64,000 bases of DNA from positions 186,001-250,000 of the forward strand of contig KV425564.1 in assembly GCA_001632425.1 (NCBI GenBank), read 5' to 3'. The notes under the pieces are model-generated. The model saw only the letters and a list, made by a program, of their open reading frames with translations. It was not told the DNA's origin and made no database searches. The DNA is from Neolentinus lepideus HHB14362 ss-1 (taxonomy: Eukaryota; Basidiomycota; Agaricomycetes; Gloeophyllales; Gloeophyllaceae). This document shows, piece by piece, positions 48,401 through 58,627 of this stretch. Each line of letters begins with the position of its first letter. Position 1 is the stretch's first letter. The translations under genes and the position numbers were made by a program.

Positions 48401-49090
48401 TTGTTCGGGGACGAGAGGTTCAGTGACAGTCGCGAAAGCTTCCTGCACAGTCGAAGATACAGAGTCACTCGGCCTGAGGAGCTCGGGTATGGCTTGAGCG
48501 CTAGGCAGTGCTGGAACAGTATGGTCGCACACCATGTCGAAACGAGACTCATGACCATCACGGATAGTTGAGAAGCTATTGGAAGAGATCTTGAGTGTCG
48601 ACCGAGAAGGGGGAGACGCAGGGTCCGCGGGAAAAGAATTCAAGCTAGAGAGCGACGACCGAGAAGGGAGAGACGAAGGCTCCTCAGAAAAAGAATTCAA
48701 GCCAGAGGTACGCCCTCGAGACAGCTCGCCAGAACTTAGAAAGAAACCGGTCCTTGTCTTCCTGCCGAGCACTTCGTCATGGCTAGGGTCCATTGCGGGC
48801 ATATGAGAGGGAGTTTCATGCGTTACGGTCCTGGCATCTGGAATGACACAATTACCCGAGCGGCTGGCGATCTTTTGATTGAGACCAGAGATGTTGTCAG
48901 TCCCCGGATTGTCGACCGGAGCAAATTCGAGCTCAGAATAATAATGCTCTCCAAGGTCCCCCAAGTGCGTCACAGCTCCAGTATCTGTGGTATTCACATC
49001 TGTTGGAGAGCAGAGAGTTCGGTTTTCGGTATTGGTCTGTATGCACAAGAACCTATTGCAGTGTCTCGATATCCTAGTGAATAAGATCAA
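45494..49090 (-). CDS. Sfr1/Mei5-like recombination mediator with a very long disordered N-terminus
   Basis: Exons 49090-46535, 46475-46344 and 46285-45494 are joined by two GT-AG introns (59 and 58 nt; the first has donor GTATGA, a GCTAAC branch site and TACTAG). All joints keep frame. The C-terminal ~265 residues look like Swi5-dependent recombination protein Sfr1/Mei5, partner of Swi5 and mediator of Rad51/Dmc1: KKPFRSPVV, then TIQSLERKLQITKRALKIVE, ENLEELVKKWREVGREVAWE and VWTLVRDQ, ending WDEAKEEWVDDD. The first ~850 residues are almost entirely Ser/Thr/Pro/Asp-rich and disordered, with repeated SSLNSF-SFPADPASPPSRS blocks near residues 130-170. The real start may be the in-frame ATG at 48802 or 48793. 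Yeast relatives are about 220-300 residues. Confidence 0.65.
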
Positions 49091-49726
49091 ACCTCGTTGT
49101 AGCGCGCATTCCTTGAAAGCTCCGCCCCAACCACCGAGTTAGGGGTATCCTGATAGAGTGTATGGTCAGAGTTAGCAATGTAGGGGCGAACGGGAGCCCG
49201 AGTTACGTTGCTTGGCGATGTCGTGATTAGAGGGTATATCTGTTCTATGCATTCAGAACCGCACACGGCCGATCGGGAACGGACACCTTACAGGGTTGAG
49301 ATATGTCATGGTCGTAGTGGAGGTCAATGGCAAGAGTGTTTCGCTGGATCTCCCTGGTACTGTTGTCTTCAACACGGTGTTATCCTGATAACGTGACTGT
49401 GACGTTGTCACTTCAAACTCGGCAAGGTCCGGCAGACCCGAAACGGAAGGTCGTGGCGCCCCAGCGCAGCTGCGACTCGAAGAGAATATCGAGTCAATGA
49501 TTAGTAGTACATTAAAGTATTTGTCTTGCCAACATCATTGATAGACGTCTTCAGAATGCACATTCTTATGTGTCAGACTCTTCAACAATTATTCTGTCTG
49601 GGACTTGAGAGATAAATAAGTAGGTTTGGTCTCGCTAAAGATCGAGACAGTAGCACAAGCAGTGCTTAAATTATACATGCTCTCCAGCATAATCAGTCAA
49701 GGAACTCGTTACCGAAGTAGAATAGA
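49091..49726. other. Intergenic region upstream of the Sfr1-like gene
   Basis: This is 636 bp containing the promoter, and possibly a first exon, of the Sfr1-like gene, and the 3' flank of SND2. I see no independent gene. Confidence 0.4.
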
Positions 49727-50435
49727 TCATTTGCGTTGCTGAGCCTTTACCCTGAGGTCTCCCCGCTCATTCCTCTTGCGCAACTTTTCCTGCCGTTTAC
49801 TCGTCGGCTCGATCGGTGGTACATTCTCAGCGCCGGGCGCAGCAGGCTTGCCGAACAAGAAAGGAGAAACCAGACTGTATCCCTTATATCCAGCATATAA
49901 TGGAATCTGCTTGGCAAGGACATGAGATCAAGGGATACGAAATGCAGGGAGGCAACGGACCACGGAGTACAGCCACCATACCCAGTCTCCCAAGGCAGCG
50001 CTGCTCACCTGGCATACCCCTGATAGAAATTAGCTGATGGACGACTTGTTATAAAATAAAGGTCGCACATGTGACGTAGAGAACATCAAAACACCACTCC
50101 GTCATGCCTCCCTGGTTCAAGTCATCACCGGACGAGAGGAGCTCACCGGAAGCGCTCCGCTTCGGTGAGCCAGCATTTGTCAGGAATCGGGAGATAAGAA
50201 AGGTGATGAGATATGTAGAGGATGTGAGCAAGGTCCGGAAGGACAGGGTCAAGGTGCTCCTGCGGAATAAAAGTCGAAGCAAGATGGACAGCAAGGAGGC
50301 CACCAGCATGCCTAGCTGGATGTTCTTGATGGCCTTTTCATTTTGGGCGGCTTTGGTTCATGTGTTGATTCAGTAACATAAAAAAGTGCGATTGTACTAT
50401 CACTCACCTGTCTTCTTTGCGGAGGCGTTGGCCAT
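49727..50435 (-). CDS. SND2: SRP-independent ER targeting protein Snd2/TMEM208
   Basis: This is an ER membrane protein of the SND targeting route. Exon 1 gives MANASAKKT from 50435; after a GT-AG intron the sequence is AAQNEKAIKNIQLGMLVASL followed by LSILLRLLFRRSTLTLSFRT and TYLITFLISRFLTNAGSPKR, which are the two conserved hairpin helices. SASGELLSSGDDLNQGGMTE and WCFDVLYVTWVCQI are family signatures (human TMEM208: ASGELVDAGFDL, FDIIYVTW). The tryptophan codon is split by an intron. The end is a basic tail (PPIEPTSKRQEKLRKRNERG, then DLRVKAQQRK). About 165 residues in four exons. It is divergent from the Myb gene, 175 bp apart. Confidence 0.9.
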
Positions 50436-50610
50436 GGACTGCGATGGACTGTGATCGGGGCACTGAAGAGAGGTGTCCCACGTGATCGGAAATGAGCAGC
50501 GCGTCTAAGAAGGTCAGTCTAAGAGCGCGTACCGGGCTTTGCATGTACTGGTGCAGTTGACTCCACAGAGACCGCCAACGACAACCGGCTGAACTAAAGT
50601 GCAGCTGATA

Positions 50611-53214
50611 ATGGCGAACTCTGTCAAAGAACTGGCGCAAAAGACCTTGCAAGCAAACAAGGACCATCAGTACGCTCTGAAAGTTTATACAGAACGTCTA
50701 GAGGCTGAATTGGCTACAGTCGATAAGCTGCTGGTATTCATCTCATTGATCTATCTTGATAAATGCACTGAAAACAGTCTTATTAGACCTCCGCAGAATG
50801 GGACGAACAAGATGATGAAGTGGATTTGGACGCCGGAGGATTTGTACTGATCCCTGGCTCGGTCAAACCTTCAGGACCAGTTGCTCACAGCGATTTGCTC
50901 TCCAAGGTAGATGAGCCCACAAGTTTTCCGGAAGATTCTTCTCATCTTCATCATTCAGGACTCGCCCTTCCGCGAGGACGCCATTAGACGGCAAAAATAC
51001 CTTGAGCTGACAACTATTCATCCAAGTAAGTCGTCCGCCGTTGTCACTTTTATGGCTGTAATGATTTCTGTGACAGTGAAGAATAAGGAGCTGGAAGCGC
51101 TGGCGGAAGCTGTCCGCACTGAGAACTACCGCATGCATGCGTATGAAGCCCAGAGGCGGTATGATACCTTCTCCTTGTGCGTTGTATGCTATACTTAGGC
51201 CGTATCATTTCAAGTGGTCAGAATGCCTTGACTAGTCTCAATCAACAGCCTCAAAGCTACTTCGAAATGAACAAGGAAAGTATAGACTGGGAGGGAGTTG
51301 CTTCTAAAGTGCGCCATTTTATAGATCACACTGGAGTTGTGCTCCAATAAAAATATCTTCGATATTAGGTATCTTCTTCTATCTCATCTTACGTGCAACG
51401 GTCCGCGCAGGAATGCAAGATCCGCTGGTTAGGAGACCGGCATCCCGAAATCAACCATAAACCATGGTTAGACACCGAAGTCGCCCAAGCCATAGCCTTA
51501 GCAGCTAACTATCCTGATGGCCGCGTTAACTGGGTCAGAGTGGCCGAGCAGCTTGGTGTGAGTACCTCTCGTTACCCGCAGTCCAAAGGGCTTTTTCACG
51601 ACTCGATATTTTAGACCAATCGCACAGCGATGGACTGTATGCGCAACGCAGTACAGAGAAGGAACCATGTCTGGACATCTGGTGCCGATGACCGCCTTCT
51701 CGAAGCGATCAAAATATACGGAATTGATAACTGGCTCTTAGGTCCGTTCACGTTCGTTCGCTCCCATCCCATTCCCCTCTAATCAAATATATGTGCATAT
51801 ACAGTTGCTCGCTACGTTTCGGAAGATGCCACCGCCCAACAATGCCAGAACCGTTACCACCGTACGGTCACCCCAGATCTCGCACGAGGTCCGTGGACGG
51901 ACGACGAAGACGCCAAGCTCCGCCGCGCTGTCGAGGCGTATGGGCACTCTTGGCTGGAAGTTGCTTCTAGCATCCCCGGGAGAAGCAACGAGCAATGTAG
52001 GGACCGGTGGAGTGAGAGGCTGAATCCGAAGGTTGCGAAGGGCAAGTGGACGGAGGAGGAGGGTGGGAAGTTGATGGAGGCAGTGGCGCGCGTGGGGGAG
52101 AAGTGGAAGGAGGTCAGTGAATGCTTGAACGGGAGGACAGATAAGATGGTGGGTGTATGCCCGGTTTCTTTTGAGTTAATTGCTGACCCAAGATTGTAGT
52201 GTAGAGTGAGGTACGAGAAGCTTAAGAAAGACAAGGAGCCACCGCAACCCGAGCATCCGTCGTCCTGCCAGGTGTGGCAAAGCCTGCGGTTCCGAGAGGT
52301 ACCGGGTTCTGGTCAGGAGGTTGCTTCACCATCTAACCCTGCATACGAGGGGCAGGAAGCTTCTGCTGCTCCACCTCCAGTATCTTCACCGGTACCGAGG
52401 CCTAAACCCAAACCTCGGCCCAGGAAAAAGGGTAAGCCGCCTGCTACCGCAGTGGACGAGCAAGCAGCGGACAATGTTACGCCACCGCGAACTCCTACTG
52501 CAGGCAATAGCCAGGAAGGAGCTCCGGGTACTCTTGGAACGGCAGATGAGCCAAATAACGAGAATGTAGCTGCGAACACCACTGGTACAACTAAGAGATC
52601 ACGCAGGAAAGCCGCACCTGCACTAGATGTGGACGTGCCCGCTCCGAAGAGGAGGAAGCCTACTAAGAAGGTCGCAGCTGCCACCACGACCACTGCAGAC
52701 ACTGAGGCCCAGAACGCCAGCGAGTCTCTGGACGATTTAGAGCAGATGGGTACGTTTGTGGTGAATTAACCTGATGCCTAACCTAACATCCATGTTCCTA
52801 GGTAACGCTTCAATTTCTGCTCCTGCTCAAGCGGAGACTGCGCCGACAAACAACAAGGGTAAAGGGAAGGCCAAGGCGCCTCCTAAGCCTCGCGCTAGGC
52901 CACGAAAAAAGAATGGTACCGAGCTATCTGTGGACGATGCAAATCCGACCCAGGAAGCTGAGACCACAACAGATCAGCTCCAAGAGGCCGAAAGTTCGCT
53001 AGTCGATGCGACAGTTACAGCTCCTACCCCTCCGGAAGCTGAAGCAGCGTCCACCGCGCATGAACCGAACGTAGAAGAAGCTCCAGCACTTCAAGAGTCA
53101 AGTAGCACGAAATCGAAGGGAGGGTCCAAGAAATCTGCAGGAACCAAGTCGCAATCAGCGCCGGCCAGAGTCGGTACACGTCGGTCGACGAGGCTGCAGC
53201 AAGTCGGATCATAA
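50611..53214 (+). CDS. Multi-repeat Myb DNA-binding protein (SNAPC4-like)
   Basis: This is a nuclear protein with several consecutive Myb/SANT repeats. The N-terminal helix region (VKELAQKTLQANKDHQYALK, VYTERLEAELATVDKLL) resembles a coiled coil. Repeats follow: SIDWEGVASKVSSSI...SAQECKIRWLGDRHP; NWVRVAEQLGTNRTAMDCMR; HVWTSGADDRLLEAIKIYGI with DNWLLVARYVSEDATAQQCQ NRYHRT; GPWTDDEDAKLRRAVEAYGH with SWLEVASSIPGRSNEQCRDR W; KGKWTEEEGGKLMEAVARVG with EKWKEVSECLNGRTDKMCRV RYEK. This order matches the SNAPc190/SNAPC4 type, which binds snRNA promoters, though fungal roles may differ. The C-terminal ~330 residues are Ala/Pro/Lys-rich with repeated PKPRPRKKGK-like, AT-hook-like basic patches. About nine introns. 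An ATG four codons upstream is also possible. Confidence 0.85.
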
Positions 53215-53471
53215 TCTTGTTTCGTGCCTGTTATCTTATGGTACTTCACGCAGTAGCGGTAGACAACATCAACCACATCACCGTCTCCTCATTCACATTG
53301 CCCCCTACAACAAAACAAATGCTGCGAGATACTGTCTGTACTGACAAACGATAACTTTGACAGTGCATAAAGGGTTTCGCAAACAAACAACTATAACGCG
53401 TGCTTCGACGGCAAGAAGAAAAGAATGAAACTAGCGAAAGTGAGACTTTCAGGAAAGACCTGCACTCAAGT
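53215..53471. other. Short convergent intergenic region
   Basis: This is 3' flank shared by the Myb and ALAS genes. No gene is seen. Confidence 0.5.
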
Positions 53472-55633
53472 CTATGCCACAGCGGCAACAACAGTGGCAG
53501 CAGCAGCCGTCGTCGTTGCCGGGTCTACAAAAGCGCCTCCCGTCCTCATCTTCGGCACCTCCACGACCTTGCCCAGCAGCTTATCGAACCGGCTGCGGGT
53601 GACCTTCACCGCGCGAGCATCAACGTAGTGCTTCTGTCCAGCCCTGAGCTGCTGAGGCGCCGTGCCATCGACGATGCCAAGCTGCGCGTCGCTCCAGATG
53701 TCCGGGACAACCTTGACCTGCTCGTCCGGCAACCCTACACCAGCGCGGCCGCCGAGTGCCTTCCACTCCTGCGTGCGCTTAATCCCGAGCGTGTTGAATG
53801 TGTCGTCCACCGCCTCAACGAGATTCTCCATCTGCTCTTGCGTGTGCCTCGGTGTAATCGTAATCCTCAGTCGCTCCTCCCCGCGCGCGACCGTCGGGTA
53901 GTTGATCGACTGTACGTAGATGTTGTGTCGGGCAAGGAGGTAGTCCGACGCCTGCTTCGCGAGCGCCGCGTCACCGACCAAAACCGGGGTGATATGCGAG
54001 GGACCAGGCACGACGGGGATATCCTTCTCATGGAACCGCTTCTTCAATGCCCTGACATTCAAACCAAGCAGCCTCCTATCACCCATCCACTCCATCTGGT
54101 AACGGACACTCGCATGAGCACCAGCAACAGTCACAGGGGGGAGAGAAGTCGTGAAGATGAAACCAGGCGCATACGAGCGTATCATGTCAACAAAGTCCGT
54201 CGAGCCCGCGATGTACCCGCCAACGGCGCCGTAAGCTTTCCCGAGGGTGCCCGTAATGATGTCGATACGGTCCATGACGGTGCCCGGGATGGCTGCGGGT
54301 GATTGGCCGGCTGACAGGTGTGCGTTGAAGTCGAGGTGCTCAGCGACGCCAGCGCCACGAGGTCCGTATAAACCGACAGCATGAACCTGTATAGTAAATT
54401 GTCAAAATAGAGATGTAGTTATTGGAGTGAAGACACTAACCTCATCCAAGAACGTAAGAGCACCGTACTGATCAGCCAAGTCGCAAATCTCCTTGATAGG
54501 ACCAACCGAACCGCACATAGAGTACACACTCTCAAACGCAATAATCTTTGGCGTGTCCTTGGGGTACTGCGCGAGCTTCGTTTCCAAATCCTGGAGGTCG
54601 TTGTGCTTGAAAATAACCTTCTTGGCGCCCGAATGCTTGATGCCTTGAATCATCGACGCATGATTCATACTGTCCGAAAAATATACGCAGCCGGGTAGCT
54701 TGGAGCCAAGAGTTGCGAGAGTAGCATCGTTGGCAACGTAGCAGGAGGAGAATACCAGGGCGGCGGGCTTGCGGTGCAGCGAGGCGAGCTCAGCTTCGAG
54801 GCCAAGATGCCAAGCACCGTTGCCTGCGATGTTGCGGGTACCGCCCGCGCCGTGGCCATACTTGTCGAGGGTGCGGCTATTGGCACAGAAATGAGTGACT
54901 GGAGTTTTTTCGAGCGGGTAAAATATACGTACTGCATGGTCTCGAGGACGACGGGATTGTTCCCCATTCCTAGGTAGTCATTGGCACACCACACTTCGAC
55001 TTCATCGGTGGGTTCGCTAGTATGTGCAATCGGGAACTTCTTGGCGAGACGGTTAATGTTGTTAAAATAGCGGTAGGAAGCATCATTATGCTTCTTGTCT
55101 ATCTCGTCTGCATAGAATTTCTCATAGTCGAAGAGACCCGGCTTAGCCTCTTTCTTGGGTACCTTGTTCGCTTCGGCGGCAACAGCGTGGAAGGGGCACC
55201 CGGCGGCGGCGGCGGCAGCGGCGGCGTCACCTTTAGCGTGAGCAGCATGGGCAGCCTTTGCAGCTTCGGCCTTGCGCTTCGCAGCAGCCAGATCGTCGGC
55301 CATGCGTGCGGCCCTGGCGGCAGCGGAGGCATGGGGACACATGCTGATGTCGGAGGCGGCAGCATCATCGGGGAGGTGGACACCCTTTTCTTCGTGGATT
55401 TTCTTGACGTCGGCGGTGCCGGCGACGGAGGCGTAGCCAGCTACAACCTGCTTGGAGCGCACCGACAACACTGGTCCGAGGACGGGGCACTGAGTTGCCT
55501 TCTCGGTGAGCCTGTTCAGCGTTGGGTAGCGCGCCGACGTCGAGGTGCACAGCGAGCGTAACGTAGACTGTTTGGTGCGGCCCAGGTAAGGGCACATGCC
55601 TTTGAAGCGGCCAAGGGACGAGAGTCGGTCCAT
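53472..55633 (-). CDS. HEM1: 5-aminolevulinate synthase, mitochondrial
   Basis: This PLP enzyme condenses glycine with succinyl-CoA to form 5-aminolevulinate, the first step of heme synthesis. Translation starts [20 protein letters not shown] at 55633. The ~165-residue presequence contains four Cys-Pro heme-regulatory motifs at about residues 14, 49, 99 and 145 (MCPYLG, QCPVLG, MCPHAS, GCPFHA), plus an Ala-rich helical stretch. The enzyme begins [20 protein letters not shown] and shows [60 protein letters not shown] and the PLP lysine in [40 protein letters not shown] and a C-terminal [13 protein letters not shown] follow. Three introns. The heme motifs suggest feedback control of import or stability by heme. 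Confidence 0.95.
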
Positions 55634-55674
55634 GGTGGTGAGTAGGGGGTAACGAGGGGGTAATATGGGATGGC

Positions 55675-55682
55675 CTCTTATA
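55675..55682 (-). promoter_or_regulatory. TATA-like element of the ALAS gene
   Basis: On the minus strand TATAAGAG lies about 42 bp upstream of the start codon. If used, it implies a very short leader. Confidence 0.35.
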
Positions 55683-55871
55683 GTAATTTTATGAATGTGG
55701 GCGTCCGCGATTCGCCGAGTAATTACCGCGTCGTGATTGGCTCGTGGTTTGAGCGTCCCATTAGCCACGTCACATGTCACGCTCCTGTCATCGGCCGTTC
55801 GAACCCGTGCGCGGCCACCTGAGCGTGCTGTAACTTTATTATCCCTTGCTCGCTTTCGCTGGACGGACAAA

Positions 55872-55962
55872 TGCCAGTCATAACATCCAATTGACCAGTC
55901 ATAACATACAATTGACCAGCCATAGCATCCAACATTACCAGTCAGAGCATCTCACATCACCA
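55872..55962. repeat. Minisatellite upstream of the ALAS gene, about four 21-bp units
   Basis: Consecutive imperfect copies of CCAGTCATAACATCCAATTGA occur: CCAGTCATAACATCCAATTG, CCAGTCATAACATACAATTG, CCAGCCATAGCATCCAACAT and CCAGTCAGAGCATCTCACAT, followed by a partial CCAG. The array starts about 240 bp upstream of the ALAS start codon and lies in the ALAS-ARG8 spacer. The first two copies differ at one base, the later ones more. Confidence 0.85.
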
Positions 55963-56337
55963 GAATAGCCCGGTCTTGTCGCACCAACGATGTCTGATTG
56001 GAACAGCCGCAACCTCGCCACGTCCCACGTTACCGGCCAGACTCCCTTCCGTTGGATAAACTCCTCTCTGCTTGCCGCTCGGTCTCTCCAATATCCGGCG
56101 TAAGTGGACCATGATATCAGACCCACGTCAAGATATACAGACATCAGCTACTCAGCCGGACGGCGTTATCGAGGCAGGTAACTTCTGTATGGGGTAGAAC
56201 TTTGTGAGACACCGCCAGATATCAAACCAAAACAGTATTCAAAACGCCTAGAGTTACCATCCGATGGAAACGAGCTGGAATGATTTTGTCATCCAATTTG
56301 AATACCATCTCCGCAACTCCCACATGATCCCAATATA
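55963..56337. other. Intergenic region between ALAS and ARG8
   Basis: This is the distal ALAS upstream region and the ARG8 3' flank, 375 bp. No gene is seen. Confidence 0.5.
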
Positions 56338-58278
56338 TCACTCCTTCGATCCATTCTCCGCCACGCTCAAACAGCTCTCCAGCACATCAACCGCAAAATC
56401 AACCTCCGCCCTCCCCACATTCAAGCTTGGCACTAGTCTCACTGCATCGCTCCCCGCTGTCAACACCAGCAGCCCCCTCTCCCTCGCTAGCTCCATCACC
56501 TTTCCGGGGGCAACCCGATCCTTCATCACCTTCCCGTTGTTCCAAAACCCTAATCCGCGCATCAACCCCCGCCCCCTGATCTCTGGCTGAATGGTCTTGG
56601 GGAACCAGCCCGGCAGACAGTGAAGACGCGTCTCGAGGTAAGATGAGATGTCGTCGATGTACGCCACGAAGGCGGGGTCGGAAACGCGCGAAAGGACATA
56701 ATGGCCCAGCGCGCAGGCTAGTGGCGAGCCACCAAAGGTCGTGCCGTGCGCACCTGTATAGTGTAGCGTTCAATTGCATTGCATTACAATGAAACGCATG
56801 TCAGTTGTGTCATGCTATATTAGAATGAGGCTACGCACCAGGTCCCATCGGCTTCGCAACTTCGTCCCTGACCATCACCGCTCCGATGGGATAACCGCCC
56901 GCAAGTGGTTTCGCCATTGTAACAATGTCCGGATGGCAGTCTACCGGAAGCCTCGAATGCGCCCACAGGCGCCCGGTCCTATACAGTCCACACTAGAAAA
57001 CAAGCATACTTCAGCATTTCAAAAATGAAACGGAGATGACACAAATTCAATCCACATCCCTAGCACTCACCTGCACCTCATCGAAGATCAGCGTCGCCTT
57101 CACCTCATCACACCGCTTTCTCACTGCACTCAACCAACCCATCTCCACCACATTTACACCTCCTTCGCCTTGTATAGGCTCCACGATCACCCCGCACGTA
57201 TTCTCATCTATCAACTCATTTAGCCCGTCAAGCTCATTAACCTTTCCCACTCTAACGTCCCCTACTAAAGGACGGAAAGGTGCCTGGTATTTAGAGTTGG
57301 GCGTGACGCTGAGGGCGCCCATCGTCCGCCCGTGAAAAGCATTTTCGAAGCACACGAAGAACGTCTTGCTTGTGCTGTCGTCAGTCCGTGCCCTGGCGAG
57401 GCGACGTGCGATTTTTAAGGCACCTTCGTTGGCTTCCGTGCCCGAGTTGGCGAAGAACACTTTCGCGCCTGGGGTGCTTGATGTCGTGCCAGGTGCGAAA
57501 CCCAGACCGCCTTCCTTGCGGGTGAGGGAGACGAGGAGAGATGCTAGGCGCGGGGACCAGGCGTTGTGGTAGACATTAGAGGAGTGAATGAGTTTGGCTG
57601 CTTGCGTTTTGAGGACCTAAGGTGAGATTGGTGAGTGCGAGTGGGGGCCCGAGGGTAGGAGTAGGGGATATGGACGGGAGAAAGTATCTACGGAAGACCA
57701 CGTATGCTCACGATGTCAAGAAAGCCTTGTCTCGCCAACAGGCGTAGTCTACGCAATTACACCAATCGCAGGGACAGTAGGGTAGCAAAGACAGAAACAA
57801 TGCTCACCTCCGCCATCCCTTCATCCCCATGCCCCAGAGCATTCACTGCAATGCCAGCACAAAAGTCAAGGTACTTCCTCCCCTCAAGGTCCCACACCCA
57901 GCTCCCCTTCCCATGGCTCAAGACGATATCGGGCCGCGCATAGACACCCAGAAGGTACTCCTCCCCTAGTGCGAGCAACTTCTGGGTCTCCACGCTCAGG
58001 TCGGCAGGTGGGAGGGTGTGCGTTGCGCTGAGGTAGGATGTGTTGGGCGAAGCAGCGCGGTAGTGAGGATAGAAGGGAGAAGAGGAGAGACATCGGGCTT
58101 GGAAAGCTATGTGGCGGAAAGGTTAGTGACGGGTGGGGACAGAGAGGGGTCGATGGGACGTACCCGCAGATTTTGATGAGTCGCTGCGCTGCCTCAGGCT
58201 ATCCAGGCAAGCTGGTCGGGCTTGCGAGAGTACACTATGCGGCAGACGGCCAAACCGTGCAGTGGTAGTCCGGATCAT
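56338..58278 (-). CDS. ARG8: Acetylornithine aminotransferase, mitochondrial
   Basis: This class III PLP aminotransferase converts N-acetylglutamate semialdehyde to N-acetylornithine in arginine synthesis. A start [20 protein letters not shown] at 58278 gives an Arg/Ser-rich presequence split by an intron. The enzyme shows [109 protein letters not shown] and the catalytic lysine in [40 protein letters not shown] and a C-terminus [14 protein letters not shown]...[18 protein letters not shown] follow. About six introns. It is on the same strand as ALAS, upstream of it by about 700 bp. Confidence 0.94.
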
Positions 58279-58627
58279 TCTGCCAATGGTTCCAAACGTC
58301 GTCCAAGGGGAGAGATATCTAGGATAGGTAGGATTATAAGCAAAAGGTATATGAAGATCTCCGCCGGTTATATAGAGTACATGAAGAGCAGTGTATACCG
58401 ATGCTGTGAGCTCTATAGCAATTTTGACTCGGGCGTTCAGTGCAAGTCATTTTAAGCGCCTGACAATTTAGCCGGTGGCGGCATCAATACAGCTTCAGAG
58501 CACGGAAACAAGTCCGAAGCATCATCATACAATAATTACACAGCATCACAAACACAGTGAGTATGAGTTCTGAAGTTACAAAATTTGCAAAAGGTAATGA
58601 ATACTGAGGGGGGATAACCGAAGCTGC
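58279..58627. promoter_or_regulatory. Upstream region of ARG8
   Basis: This is 349 bp containing the ARG8 promoter and the 3' flank of the Cwc21 gene. TATA-like TATATAAC occurs on the minus strand near 58370. No gene is seen. Confidence 0.35.

Noticed and set aside
46529..49090. Treating the 853-codon Ser/Thr-rich frame as a separate gene
   Set aside because: Its apparent stop is inside a textbook intron, and splicing joins it in frame to the Sfr1-like exons; a single gene explains the sequence better.
55780..55830. A tRNA suggested by GTTCGAACCCG
   Set aside because: The flanking bases do not form a T stem or acceptor stem, and no D or anticodon arms are found at the right distance.
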